A DNA stretch of 64,000 nucleotides from an uncultured Treponema sp. (GCA_949299755.1 CASGBA010000002.1:345413-409412); one strand, 5' to 3'; positions 32,535 to 41,358 are shown, counted from the stretch's first letter. The notes: generated by a model from the letters alone, not told the origin. Program-made: numbers and translations.

Positions 32535-32810
32535 TCAGAGTTTCCGGAAATAATCCGGAACAACCGTCCCTTCCGGGAGCTCGATGGTGTCGCCCTCATC
32601 GATGAACATTCCGTGCCAGAAGCACCGTGTCCGTGTGCGGTAGCGTACCAGCTTCTTCCTGGTCACCTTCCCGGTTTCTTTTTCAGCTTCTTTTTCAGCT
32701 TCTTTTTCAGCTTCTTTTTCAGCTTCTTTTTCAGCTTCTTTTTCAGCTTCTTTTTCAGCTTCTTTTTCAGCTTCCGCCGCCGGTTGTTTTACCGGCTCAA
32801 GGTCCGTCAT
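32535..32810 (-). CDS. small head-region protein with AEKE tetrapeptide repeat
   Basis: 91 residues with GGAGG upstream. The N-terminal third is eight perfect AEKE repeats, coded by a 12-bp tandem repeat, forming a charged single helix. The C-terminal 40 residues (RYRTRTRCFWHGMFIDEGDT) look like a small beta domain. It sits between capsid cement and tail adaptor genes, so a head-completion or capsid-surface role is likely. Repeat number can change without breaking the frame. Confidence 0.65.
   Translation of the reverse strand: MTDLEPVKQPAAEAEKEAEKEAEKEAEKEAEKEAEKEAEKEAEKETGKVTRKKLVRYRTRTRCFWHGMFIDEGDTIELPEGTVVPDYFRKL
32676..32771. repeat. 12-bp tandem repeat, eight copies
   Basis: TTCTTTTTCAGC repeated eight times without mismatch. 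It codes for AEKE on the minus strand. Perfect identity suggests recent expansion or slippage. Confidence 0.95.
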
Positions 32811-32823
32811 ACCTGCACCTCCG

Positions 32824-33204
32824 TCACTTGCCCACGTAGGGGTCGATCCAAGCCTTGATCTCGCCGGAAGAGAATGTCCCGGTGGTCACCACGGAAATCT
32901 TGAGATGGTCTCCCTCGTACCCGCGCGGAATCCCGATGTTGAATCCTGCGCCAAGCGTAAGGTCGGCAAGCGGGATTTCCTCCGTCTTGGCAATCACCTT
33001 GTACCCAGCGTCACCTACACCGGCCTCCACGCGGATCACAACGTTGGTGCCTCCCGCAGCAGCTTCCGTCACGGCCGCATGTACGGACATTCCGCCTGCG
33101 TCAGTCTTGCCCAGATTCACCACGTTTTTGCTGTAGTAGGTTCCGGCCGCCTGGGCAATGTCCACTGCGCCGAACTCCAGCATTTTGTCTGCTCTGCCGA
33201 TCAT
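32824..33204 (-). CDS. capsid cement/decoration protein, Bbp16-like
   Basis: 126 residues with AAGGAGG upstream. Beta-rich with VVNLGKTDAGGMSVHAAVTE and YKVIAKTEEIPLADLTLGAG, the pattern of small capsid-binding proteins of Bordetella phage BPP-1 (Bbp16). It directly follows the major capsid gene, as in that phage. It would decorate and stabilise the shell. Family-level call by eye. Confidence 0.7.
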   Translation of the reverse strand: MIGRADKMLEFGAVDIAQAAGTYYSKNVVNLGKTDAGGMSVHAAVTEAAAGGTNVVIRVEAGVGDAGYKVIAKTEEIPLADLTLGAGFNIGIPRGYEGDHLKISVVTTGTFSSGEIKAWIDPYVGK

Positions 33205-33229
33205 GTCTGCCTCCTTGTCCCTTTCCCTG

Positions 33230-34204
33230 TCATGCTACAACGGATTCCGTGTTGAGGATGGAATCACACCGGCGGATCCGCATGTCGCGGATCATGTTGA
33301 GGTCGCGTCCCCACGGATCCTTGGACGTGTACACCACGTTTGCCTTGTCCACCGTGGCAAGATCAAAAAGGCTCATCACGTCGCGGTTGCACAATACGGA
33401 TACCGTCCCGTCCCCCTGCGGAAGGAAGGACTTGTACTTGAGGATGAGCTTGATCAGCTCCTCTCCGTTGAGGCTGGCAGACGTGATGTCCACATTGCAG
33501 ATCCGGATGACGGACTGCTTGTGTCCTACCGCAAGCCCGTAGTCAAGCTGGTAGTAGATACGGTACGCCTCCATTTTGCCGCCGTTGGGTGCCTCCACCG
33601 TCTGGATACCCTTGTCCTCCATGCTTACACCCAGCCCGGACGCACCGCGCGGGTAAATGCACTTGGCGAACTGCTGCCCCCATTTGACAAGGTAGATGGA
33701 CGTCTGCTTGCCTGTCGTCTTGCCGCCCGCGGAAAAACAGTTGTCCCCGTTGAGTTTGTCCCGCCGTACCGCCAGCCCGTCAATGCAGGCGGGGTCAAGC
33801 GAATGGTTGCCGTAAAACAGGTCTGTAGCCTGCTCCTGTGCCAGCCCGTCGATGAATGCCACCTGCTCGCTCATCAAAAAGCCCTGCGGGTCTGCGTGGT
33901 TGCGCACAAGGGAGGCGTCAACCTCGGAATAAATTGCCAGCTGGGCTACCACGTCGTGGATAACCTTGGTCTGGCTTGCGGACGTGCCCACACCCTGGTT
34001 GTAGATACGCCGCTGTCCCTTGGGCAGTGCCGTGCGCACAACCGCCGTGTTGACGGTACGGTCGTTTGCCTCCACTACGGGCGCGTCAAGCAGGATCTCG
34101 TTGGAAAGCGTGAGCTCCTCGATAATCCGCCGCTGGTCGTCTGATACCCCGCCGCGCTTGACTGCCTCGATGGCCGTCAGTCTGTCGCTGCTGTTAAGCG
34201 TCAT
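33230..34204 (-). CDS. major capsid protein
   Basis: 324 residues, ATG preceded by GGAGC. Features include an N-terminal helix, GTSASQTKVIHDVVAQLAIY, a central glycine-rich loop and a C-terminal VVYTSKDPWGRDLNMIRDMR. Size, the scaffold gene upstream and cement gene downstream point to the HK97-fold capsid protein of a BPP-1-like podovirus. Its start overlaps the scaffold stop by four bases (ATGA), which couples their translation. Confidence 0.85.
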   Translation of the reverse strand: MTLNSSDRLTAIEAVKRGGVSDDQRRIIEELTLSNEILLDAPVVEANDRTVNTAVVRTALPKGQRRIYNQGVGTSASQTKVIHDVVAQLAIYSEVDASLVRNHADPQGFLMSEQVAFIDGLAQEQATDLFYGNHSLDPACIDGLAVRRDKLNGDNCFSAGGKTTGKQTSIYLVKWGQQFAKCIYPRGASGLGVSMEDKGIQTVEAPNGGKMEAYRIYYQLDYGLAVGHKQSVIRICNVDITSASLNGEELIKLILKYKSFLPQGDGTVSVLCNRDVMSLFDLATVDKANVVYTSKDPWGRDLNMIRDMRIRRCDSILNTESVVA

Positions 34205-34964
34205 GTCTTTGCTCCTGTAAGTCCTTTGAATTTAAACGATCCGCCCTGTGACGTCGGTACGTAGGTGTCCGCCTGCCCCTCGTTTTTAAGCGGCTGCCTG
34301 GGCTCGCTCCCGCTTTCGCCGAGTGCGATAAAGAGCTTGACTACAGCCGGATGGTAGAGCACGCCGGATTCCTGCAAAACCCTGCCAAGCTCGTTCCCTC
34401 CGTGCGCGTCAATGCCTTTCTTGAGCATCCGGATTTTTTCCGTGTACCTGCTCCCGTACTCCTTGCGCAATGCGGCGTCCGTGGTTTCCAGCAGCTGTTT
34501 CTTCGCCGCCTCCTGCCCGCGGACATAATCCACGCCCATGTCCTTCAGGGCCCCGAAAATTTTTTTCGCCTGCTCGTCCGTCAGGTTGCTGTCATAGGCA
34601 AGCTGTCTGAGCTTCCCGTCCGCGTCGTCAAAGCTGTAGCCGTCCGGTTTGTCCGGCCGCCCGAGACGGCGCCAGAATGCCTGTCTGTCCCCGTCGCTTG
34701 TCTTGTCGTCGGGGATGACAACGCTCCTTTCCGCCGCCTCGGCAAGCTCGGCATACCGTCCCGCCAGGTCTCCGATCTTGGCAAACTGCGCAAGCTTTGC
34801 CGCCTTGTCCGGGTTGCCCTTGATGTCGTCAGGTAACTGCTCCATCCACGCCGGGTATTTTGCCGGGCTCCCATTGCCGTCCCCCTTGGCAGGTTCCGCG
34901 CCGGTCCCTCCGGCCAACACTCCGTCCAGCGTATCCGGCCCCCTACTGCATTGTCACTGCCCAT
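34201..34964 (-). CDS. scaffolding protein, with an apparent frameshift near its start
   Basis: The main frame (239 residues from a GTG at 34920) is acidic and helical: YPAWMEQLPDDIKGNPDKAA, ERSVVIPDDKTSDGDRQAFW, then a long helix and GGSFKFKGLTG at the end, like scaffold proteins of T7-like phages. A better start is the ATG at 34964 with GAGGAG seven bases upstream (MGSDNAVGG), but this is in another frame. One extra base in the C5 run (34939-34943) would join it as MGSDNAVGGPDTLDGVLAGG. So there is either a one-base deletion, a sequencing error, or initiation at the weak GTG. Confidence 0.75.
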
Positions 34965-34975
34965 GTACACACTCC

Positions 34976-35251
34976 TCAGTTATTGTTATCCCCGGCACAC
35001 TCTGCCGCGTGCCGTGCCATATAATCGCTTATCATTACCGTATCCCGTATGCCCATACGCTCGGTAACCAGCGCAACCGCATAATTGCGCAGTGCAACGT
35101 CCGCCTCCGTGTAGCACGGCGCAAAAAAACGCAGGTCGGTCAAAAGGACGTTAAAGACAACCTGTCCCTTTCCGCCGGAAAAAACCTCGCGGAAACAGTC
35201 CCGCAAGTACTGTGCCTGCTCCTCCGGCGTATCACCCGGCAGCCTGTCCAT
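34976..35251 (-). CDS. Bbp19-like small head protein
   Basis: 91 residues from the ATG at 35251, with AGGGGG five bases upstream; it overlaps the portal stop by 20 bases. Helical, with YLRDCFREVFSGGKGQVVFN and NYAVALVTERMGI, resembling the small protein next to the portal in BPP-1-like phages (Bbp19). Its role is unknown; the position between portal and scaffold is conserved in that group. Confidence 0.65.
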   Translation of the reverse strand: MDRLPGDTPEEQAQYLRDCFREVFSGGKGQVVFNVLLTDLRFFAPCYTEADVALRNYAVALVTERMGIRDTVMISDYMARHAAECAGDNNN

Positions 35252-36884
35252 CCATACCCCCTGTAAGCTGTCTGTTGAGCTCCGCCATAACGGAGCCCGG
35301 CTCCGCCTTATGCCCCAGCTTGTCCGCATTGCGCATAAGCTCCTGCCCCTGCTGCTGTGCCATTGCGGCAGCCTGCTGTTGTGCCTGCTGCTGTGCCCTC
35401 TGCTGCCTTATTGCCTTGACGTCATCGTCCTCGCGGATAACCGCCTGCGGCATACCCTGTCCCTCCATTGCGCGCTTCATCAGCTCGTCCGCGTCAATCC
35501 AGTCCCCGGCGTTGGGGAATATCTGCATAATCGGCGCGGCAAGCTGCAATGCCTGCGCAATGCCGCCCATTGTGTGGTATTTTTTCTGGCTGTACGCCAG
35601 CGGGCCGATAAAATCAACCTTCATCGGTGCGCCGGTACCTGCAATGGATTCCGGCGCCGGGGGGATCCGCCCGGACTTGCTCAGGATGTCAAAGGACCGG
35701 GATATAATCTTGCGCAGCGTATCGTTGAGGGAGACGACAAGGCTGGACAGTACCGCGCTTTTTTCGCCCTGCAGCTCCATTACCTCCGTCGCCGTCATTT
35801 TGCCCTGCTTTTGCTGGAGCGTGAGGAAAAAGTCAACGTTAAACCACTGCTTGATGTCCTGTTTGACGTCCTCCAATATCTGCAAGGTTATAGGGTAGTT
35901 TTCCCCCGTCCGGATGGGCTCTATCACCTCGTCCGGGGACGATACATACGTGTACCCGCGCGGCACAAGGTTGATGTTGCGCAGCGTGTCGGACACCCTA
36001 AGCGGCGGCTCAGCTGATGTCTGGCATATCTTGAGGCTTGTCTCCTTGATGATGTTGAGCGCCTTGATGTCCGGCAGTGCGTTGACGGCAGGGCTGTTGC
36101 TGTACGGCAGTCCGGGGATACGGTCCCACAAAAATACGGCAAACGGGTTGTCGTCATAACTGTCATGCCGCATAACCTTGTGCTCGTTGACGTCGATATG
36201 CACGGCAAGCCATGACCTGGACGCACTGTCAGTGTCCGGGTAGACGGCAAGGACAAACTCGTTGAGATTGCCCCACTTATCCATGTCCTTGTTGTCCTCC
36301 CGTATCCGGTCCGGGACATTGTCCTCGCCGAAAAACAGCACGGCATTGTGCGTCGTCATGACATACCGGCGGAATACGGTGTCCACGTCCCCCTGGTCGT
36401 TGCAGTCAAGGTATATCTCATTTGGGCGTATCGTGGCATACCGCAGTTTGCCCGTTGCACTGTCCTCCGTACACAGCATGACGCCGTGCCCGATAACCGC
36501 ACCGTCCTGCAAAAGGGGGATAACCTCGCGGTACAGGTTGGAGCGGTTAAATTCCGCCGCCAGTATCTCCTCCGCCTGCTCAAGCCAGTCCTTGACACCG
36601 TAGCGGGACAACAGCGCCGTGTCCTCCAGGGACAATTTAAACCAATTAAGATTTGGGGATATGGAGTATCCGGCAAGCCCGGATACAAGCGTATTGAGAT
36701 AGTCGCACGGCTCAGATGAATAGCGCTTTGGCACCTCCGGCACCGCGTCAAGATTGCTCCAGTTGTACACCACCGGCGCCACAAACCTCTGCGCGTCCTT
36801 CCACCGCGGGATAAACTTGTCCCGTATGGATGACATCTGCTCCAGCCTTAACAGTATCTCCCTTGCCAGCTTGTCCTCGTCCAT
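35232..36884 (-). CDS. portal / head-tail connector protein
   Basis: 550 residues from the ATG at 36884 (MDEDKLAREILLRLEQMSSI). Typical podoviral portal features are KFIPRWKDAQRFVAPVVYNW, AGYSISPNLNWFKLSLED, and the C-terminal Gln/Ala-rich tail (QQRAQQQAQQQAAAMAQQQG). It forms the dodecameric DNA gate at one capsid vertex and docks terminase. No good ribosome site is visible; ATG codons farther upstream are possible but lack homology-like sequence. It is the first gene of the head operon. Confidence 0.88.
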   Translation of the reverse strand: MDEDKLAREILLRLEQMSSIRDKFIPRWKDAQRFVAPVVYNWSNLDAVPEVPKRYSSEPCDYLNTLVSGLAGYSISPNLNWFKLSLEDTALLSRYGVKDWLEQAEEILAAEFNRSNLYREVIPLLQDGAVIGHGVMLCTEDSATGKLRYATIRPNEIYLDCNDQGDVDTVFRRYVMTTHNAVLFFGEDNVPDRIREDNKDMDKWGNLNEFVLAVYPDTDSASRSWLAVHIDVNEHKVMRHDSYDDNPFAVFLWDRIPGLPYSNSPAVNALPDIKALNIIKETSLKICQTSAEPPLRVSDTLRNINLVPRGYTYVSSPDEVIEPIRTGENYPITLQILEDVKQDIKQWFNVDFFLTLQQKQGKMTATEVMELQGEKSAVLSSLVVSLNDTLRKIISRSFDILSKSGRIPPAPESIAGTGAPMKVDFIGPLAYSQKKYHTMGGIAQALQLAAPIMQIFPNAGDWIDADELMKRAMEGQGMPQAVIREDDDVKAIRQQRAQQQAQQQAAAMAQQQGQELMRNADKLGHKAEPGSVMAELNRQLTGGMDGQAAG

Positions 36885-37013
36885 CGTGCACATTGTACCG
36901 CACAACAGGCGGGCAAAAAGCCCGCGGCAAAAAATGTGGTAAAAATGTGACAAAATTGTGCAATTAAGCGTTTCTGCCGCCGGAAAAAATTTTACTTTTT
37001 TTGTTAAAATCTA

Positions 37014-37042
37014 TTGACAATATATTTTGTCAGTGCTATACT
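37014..37042 (+). promoter_or_regulatory. strong sigma-70 promoter of the second cargo cassette
   Basis: TTGACA (37014-37019), a 17-base spacer and TATACT (37037-37042), about 44 bases before the ATG at 37086. The 201-base gap between portal and this gene (36885-37085) holds little else apart from an A/T-rich stretch; no clear leftward promoter for the portal is seen. Confidence 0.8.
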
Positions 37043-37085
37043 GCAAACATCAAGGGGCGGAAAGCCCGGCACGGAGGAAACAAAA

Positions 37086-37691
37086 ATGAAGAAAACCATA
37101 ACACTGGGAAACGGAAAAAAACTGGAGGCAGAAATTGAGCTCCGCCATTACAAGCAGGAAAGCAACCCCCTTGCAGATATAAGGGGGGAAGAAAATTACT
37201 GGTACGGGATGAGACTGCGGGTCGAGCCCCCTAAAGGGTGGGTGTCCTGCGCAGAAAACGGTTATACCCGGTTTCCTTGTCCGCAAAACGGATACCCGGA
37301 AAACGTAAAGGCAGAAATAATCGGGTCAACGGAGAAAGGCGAAAAATTAAGGATCATGCTGACAGATGAGAATGCTGACATGGTAAAAAATTTAATAGAC
37401 GAACTCCGGGAAGAAGTAACAACAGAAGAAGCCCGCGCCTTTTTTGCTGCGCGGGAAGAGCGGGAACGTAAAAAAGAGATTATGCTTTATAAAGAGACTG
37501 TCAGGGACGCGGAAAAAGAGATTGCACAATATGGCAGTCTCCTCAGCCGCGCAGAACTCAAAGAATGGCGGAAAAATTACAACAAAATGATGAATGAAGG
37601 CGGAGAAGGATATATCCCCCCAAGAACCCCAAAAGAAGAATATGAGCAGGCAAAAAAAATGCTCGCGGAACTCGAAAGGCAGGGGATGTAA
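37086..37691 (+). CDS. hypothetical protein of rightward phage cassette
   Basis: 201 residues; GGAGGAAAC precedes the ATG. The N-terminal half is beta-rich (MKKTITLGNGKKLEAEIELR), followed by a long charged helix (EEARAFFAAREERERKKEIM) and a C-terminal helix. No known motif. It has a strong promoter of its own and is transcribed against the terminase and portal genes, which suggests expression in the lysogen. A role in maintenance, immunity or host change is inferred from this only. Confidence 0.7.
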   Translation: MKKTITLGNGKKLEAEIELRHYKQESNPLADIRGEENYWYGMRLRVEPPKGWVSCAENGYTRFPCPQNGYPENVKAEIIGSTEKGEKLRIMLTDENADMVKNLIDELREEVTTEEARAFFAAREERERKKEIMLYKETVRDAEKEIAQYGSLLSRAELKEWRKNYNKMMNEGGEGYIPPRTPKEEYEQAKKMLAELERQGM

Positions 37692-37693
37692 TC

Positions 37694-37903
37694 ATGGGGC
37701 GCGGGGGATACCGCCCCGGAGCAGGGCGGAAACCGGGGATGACGTTCCCGGAAGGTTACCGGCGGGACCCGGACAAGGTGCGCAAGGTGTATGCCTTTGC
37801 CACCATAGCAGGGACGCCGGAAGAAATAGCCCGGCTCAAGGAAAGGGCCCGGGAAGCCGGGAAAACCGTCAGCCGGTTTGTACTGGACGGACTTGACGGC
37901 TGA
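37694..37903 (+). CDS. small basic protein with GxRPGAGRK motif, ribbon-helix-helix-like
   Basis: 69 residues, starting two bases after the previous stop. MGRGGYRPGAGRKPGMTFPE is followed by a helix pair (TPEEIARLKERAREAGKTVS), similar to mobilisation-accessory or Arc-like DNA-binding proteins. It may be the DNA-binding partner of the 201-residue protein or a repressor; toxin-antitoxin pairing is also conceivable. It converges on the terminase gene with no spacer between stops. Confidence 0.6.
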   Translation: MGRGGYRPGAGRKPGMTFPEGYRRDPDKVRKVYAFATIAGTPEEIARLKERAREAGKTVSRFVLDGLDG

Positions 37904-39301
37904 TTACAGCATGGCAAGCGGGTCAAATCCGTCTGACATGGCAGGCTTGCGCCAGTCCCCGTTCTGGCGGCTCAAATGGGACACCGGGTGCCGTACAAAC
38001 TCGCTCATTACGGCATAACGGGTCTCATCGTACACATGGTCCTCCAGCCGGGTGTCAATGTCCTCCGGGTGGTTGGGGTCGGGCGTAAGCATGGGGATAG
38101 TCCGGATAAAGGCATGGCAGCAGTCAAACACCGTCAAAAGCGGTCTTCCCGCCATGTCCTCGCGCTCGGTAAGCATTTCGTGCACTTTTGCAAGCCCGTT
38201 TATCCGGTCGTTGTTGGCCTTGTGCATGTGCCACCCCTCGCGGATAAAGCTGTCGGCAACGCTCGGAGTATCGTCGGATTTTGTCCAGATTGCCGGGTCG
38301 GCAACCATGTCAACGATACCCTCTTGCATGGCAAGCTCCATGCTCCGGCGGGCAAGGCTGGCGGATGATTCGCGCACGCCCCGGTTTGCTTCCCCCTGCT
38401 CGCAGCCGTACCACTCGCGGTAGCGGACAAGCCTGCCCGTGCTGCTGACAGCCCACCAGCCAAGGGAGTAAGGCCGGGAATACCCCCAGTCAAGGGAGCA
38501 GAATTTAAACCACTCCCCCGGCACAAGCGGAAACGGGCGGATAACATGCAGGTCTGTCCGGAATTCTGAAAAAACCTGCCCCTCAAAAACGTTCCAGTCG
38601 CCGAAACGCAGCGCACGCACAAGGTGCGGCGGCATGGCCATGAGCCGCGTCTCGTACCCCGGATCGTTTGCCGTCAGTATCCGGTTGTCGTCAAGCAGGG
38701 ACGGGATAAATACAACCGTCTTGCCGGATATTCTGCCGTCTGCCAGCTTTACTTCTTTTGTCCATATCCGGTTTGGTGTGTGGCCGTCGATAAACCGCTG
38801 CTTGATCCATGCATGTCCTACGCCGCCGGGGTTGCCCGTCCCCCTCTGGTAGCACGGATACCCCTTTGCACTCCTCAGGCGGGACGACATATAGTCCCAG
38901 CAGTACGGGGTCGGGTAGTTGCCCAGCTCGTCAAAGCCTACCCATGTGTACTGGTGCCCCTGGTACTGCTCCACGTCCCTGTCGCTTTCGAGGTACCGCA
39001 TTTTGAGCGCCGCGCCGTTGGGAAAATGCCATGTCCTTTCGCTCGTCTTGTACTCCGCGCCGATCGGGCGGTATATCTCACGCGCGCGCTTCTGGAGCTC
39101 CTCCAGCTGTGACGTCGTCTGCCGGAAGAGTATACCCGTCCACCCTTCCCCGTACCGCTTTGCACCGGCGAGGAAATCGCCCAAAAGGAAATCGCTCTTT
39201 CCCCCGCCTGCCGCCCCGCCGAAAAAAAGTTCCTGCGCCGGGCAGCTCATGGCAAGCGCCTGCTTCGGCTGCGGCGTCCATATCACGTTACTGTCCGCCA
39301 C
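37904..39301 (-). CDS. terminase large subunit
   Basis: 465 residues from a GTG at 39301. The ATPase half has Walker A GGAAGGGKS (about 28-36) and a Walker B-type stretch WVGFDELGN. The nuclease half has SLDWGYSRPYS, MVADPAIW and LEDHVYDETRY as likely metal ligands. It cuts and pumps phage DNA into the prohead through the portal. The start is uncertain: it overlaps the small-subunit gene, and other GTG/TTG codons lie within 60 bases. Host-junction packaging, as in Mu, is possible but not shown. Confidence 0.92.
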   Translation of the reverse strand: MADSNVIWTPQPKQALAMSCPAQELFFGGAAGGGKSDFLLGDFLAGAKRYGEGWTGILFRQTTSQLEELQKRAREIYRPIGAEYKTSERTWHFPNGAALKMRYLESDRDVEQYQGHQYTWVGFDELGNYPTPYCWDYMSSRLRSAKGYPCYQRGTGNPGGVGHAWIKQRFIDGHTPNRIWTKEVKLADGRISGKTVVFIPSLLDDNRILTANDPGYETRLMAMPPHLVRALRFGDWNVFEGQVFSEFRTDLHVIRPFPLVPGEWFKFCSLDWGYSRPYSLGWWAVSSTGRLVRYREWYGCEQGEANRGVRESSASLARRSMELAMQEGIVDMVADPAIWTKSDDTPSVADSFIREGWHMHKANNDRINGLAKVHEMLTEREDMAGRPLLTVFDCCHAFIRTIPMLTPDPNHPEDIDTRLEDHVYDETRYAVMSEFVRHPVSHLSRQNGDWRKPAMSDGFDPLAML

Positions 39302-39830
39302 TTTCCCCGTTCCACTCTTCCGCGCTCCCGGACTTGGGCACAACCTCCACAACCGGGAGGATGTTTACCTGCGGCGCTTCCGTGCGGACAAGGTTGAGGT
39401 ACTTGGCGTACAGCTCTATTGCCTTTATCTTGGGCACCAGCGTGCCAACCGCCTTACCCCCTGCTCCCGGTATCACGGACGCAATGCAGTGCGCCCGCTC
39501 CCCAAGGGACGACACCGGGCGGAGGCTGCCGTCGTCGGTAAACAGGTCCGCAGGGTTTGTCCGGATGATTGTCTCCAGCACGTGCAGGATGACATGCCGG
39601 TTCCTGAGGTCCCTTCCGTCCTGCGCCTCGGCAAGGCAGTCCGCTACGGCCTTGCGGATTTCCGGCTTTTCCATCAGCGTTTTTGCCGATTTCTTTGCGT
39701 GCTTCCCCCCGCCGTAAGCAGCCCGGTATGCTTTCTCCTCGTCAAGCCAGTTCTCCGGATTCGTGCAGTATTCCTGCACAAACCGCTTCTGCTTGTATGT
39801 CAGTTTTTCCGTATTCCCTTCCCCGTTCAT
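39288..39830 (-). CDS. terminase small subunit
   Basis: 180 residues. N-terminal DNA-binding region LTYKQKRFVQEYCTNPENWL with KAYRAAY and KPEIRKAV, the pattern of the Terminase_2 family. The C-terminal part contains IKAIELYAKYLNLV. It recognises the packaging start and recruits the large subunit, encoded next with a short overlap. Confidence 0.88.
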   Translation of the reverse strand: MNGEGNTEKLTYKQKRFVQEYCTNPENWLDEEKAYRAAYGGGKHAKKSAKTLMEKPEIRKAVADCLAEAQDGRDLRNRHVILHVLETIIRTNPADLFTDDGSLRPVSSLGERAHCIASVIPGAGGKAVGTLVPKIKAIELYAKYLNLVRTEAPQVNILPVVEVVPKSGSAEEWNGESGGQ

Positions 39831-40036
39831 CCTTTTTCTTCTTCCCCTCCGTCTTTTCCTGCGGGTTTCTCTTCCCGCGTATCCTGTCCCGGCTCTCCCT
39901 GCTTCAGGATATTATCCCATCCGAACAGTTGTCTGAACAGTCCGTCCGATTCCTCTTCCGTCAGCGGCTTCCCGCCACCCAGCCATCCCGTGCCTTCCTT
40001 CCGGATCCTCTCCAGCGCTTCAAGGTCAATGTCCAC
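39827..40036 (-). CDS. hypothetical small protein before terminase
   Basis: 69 residues from a GTG at 40036 with AAGGGGG upstream. Helical N-terminus (DIDLEALERIRKEGTGWLGG) and an acidic/Lys-rich tail (REEKPAGKDGGEEEKG). It overlaps both neighbours by a few bases. Function unknown. Confidence 0.6.
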   Translation of the reverse strand: MDIDLEALERIRKEGTGWLGGGKPLTEEESDGLFRQLFGWDNILKQGEPGQDTREEKPAGKDGGEEEKG

Positions 40037-40730
40037 CCCGTGCCCCCTTCTTCCGCCAGTCCTCTCCATCCACCCGGACAATCCGCGCGTCCTGGCGGAA
40101 CCTTGATATAATCGCGTCGTTTAGCGAAAGCTCAAAACACCCCGGACAGCCGCCGGAAGGGCAGTCCCTCCGCAGGTGCTGGTTTGATATTAGCACGGTT
40201 TTGAGCCGTCGTGTATGCCTTTTATCCAGCACATAGGACAGCGTGGCCGCAAGGTGCTCCGTCTGCTTTACTTTTTCCCACTCGTCAACCGCAAGGCACG
40301 GGACATGCGTCCAGCGGTCAAGCAGTGTGTCCTCCCCGCCGCGCGTGTTGTAGCTGTCCCGCAACCGGAGCCCCATCTCAAACGCCGTGAGTATCACGCC
40401 CCCTGTAGCCCGGATGACGGCGGACGCAAGGTGCGTTTTGCCAACGCCGTTACCGCCAAGCAGTACAAGCTTGAGGATTTTCCCGGACACAATGTCCCTT
40501 GCCGCCGCAAGCGCTTCCGCCTGTGATTCCGTCCGGCATACGTAGTTGTCAAGCGTTGCGTCCCGGTATTCCGGCTCAATATTCATCCGCCGCATGGCTT
40601 CCGCCTCCGCCCGTTCCGCCGCTTCCCTCTCCCTCCTCTGCATTTCGGCATCCACGACGTCGTCCCGCAGGTAGCCTTTAAGGTGTGACAGGGTCAAAAA
40701 ACATGCGGCTTTTGTTTCTGCCGGCAACAT
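40026..40730 (-). CDS. DnaC/IstB-like AAA+ ATPase (helicase loader)
   Basis: 234 residues with AGGAGG upstream. Walker A GGNGVGKT (about 92-99), Walker B CLAVDEW (near 150), sensor region TVLISNQHL and an arginine-finger-like ISRFRQDARIV. An N-terminal Arg/Glu-rich helix precedes the ATPase core. Phage DnaC-like proteins load the host replicative helicase; IstB-like ATPases of the same fold assist DDE transposases. As the phage has a DDE transposase, a Mu B-like target-capture role is a further possibility. Confidence 0.85.
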   Translation of the reverse strand: MLPAETKAACFLTLSHLKGYLRDDVVDAEMQRREREAAERAEAEAMRRMNIEPEYRDATLDNYVCRTESQAEALAAARDIVSGKILKLVLLGGNGVGKTHLASAVIRATGGVILTAFEMGLRLRDSYNTRGGEDTLLDRWTHVPCLAVDEWEKVKQTEHLAATLSYVLDKRHTRRLKTVLISNQHLRRDCPSGGCPGCFELSLNDAIISRFRQDARIVRVDGEDWRKKGARGGH

Positions 40731-40745
40731 GGTATCCTCCTTGCG

Positions 40746-41358
40746 TCAAAAATACTGCGTGGGTACGGCGGCGGCAGGGCTTCCCCGGATTGCAGGCTGC
40801 CTGCGTACCGCGTCAATCACCCACCGCCGGATGGTAAGGTAGTCGGACTTAGTCTTGTATCCCTTTTCCGCCTTGTAAGCGGAAAGATACTGTATGGCTT
40901 CGTCTGCGTCCCCGCCAAAATCAGCCTTGAGCCTGTCCATCTCTGTTTCCGTAAGGCGGATATTGTTGTACTCCCCCAGTGTTTTTTTACCGGATGAGGA
41001 TTCATCCGGTGATACAACTTTCTCTTTCTCTTTCTCGTTATCTTTTGTTTCCGGTTGTTTTTGGTTGTTTTTGGTTGTTTTTTTCTTCTGTACAATCAAC
41101 TTCCGGTTGTTTTTCCGCATTCCGGTTCCCTGCCGGTGCTCCGCCCATTCTTCCGTTTCTCTTCCGGCGGTTGTTTGCGTCAATCTGCGGCTTGATAAGG
41201 GCAAAAATAGCCTTTTCCGTCAATCCTGCACCTTCGTCCGGTTCCTTTTCATTGAGCGCATACTCGCATATCATGCAGAGCATGGACTTTGCCTCCCTGT
41301 CCGGCATGGACTTTATCGCTTCATAAAAAGAGCGGTAAAAAACAAACCCTTCCGTCAC
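40746..41358 (-). pseudogene. replisome organiser-like protein (DUF6291-like), out of frame at a 10-bp repeat
   Basis: The first frame (from 41358) gives MTEGFVFYRSFYEAIKSMPD and a basic Asn/Gln/Lys linker, and stops early. The second frame carries the C-terminal domain (LTETEMDRLKADFGGDADEA, then YKTKSDYLTIRRWVIDAVRR). Together they make a typical two-domain phage replication initiator placed before the DnaC-like loader. The break lies in three copies of a 10-bp repeat; removing one copy (or adding two) restores a 200-residue protein. Phase variation or mutation are both possible. Confidence 0.75.
41053..41082. repeat. 10-bp tandem repeat in the replisome organiser gene
   Basis: GGTTGTTTTT three times in tandem, with a further copy at 41105-41114. 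The unit is not a multiple of three, so each gain or loss shifts the reading frame of the overlapping gene. Confidence 0.9.

Noticed and set aside
32676..32771. 12-bp tandem repeat considered as regulatory or CRISPR-like repeat
   Set aside because: It is in frame inside a gene and codes for AEKE; unit is too short and has no spacers.
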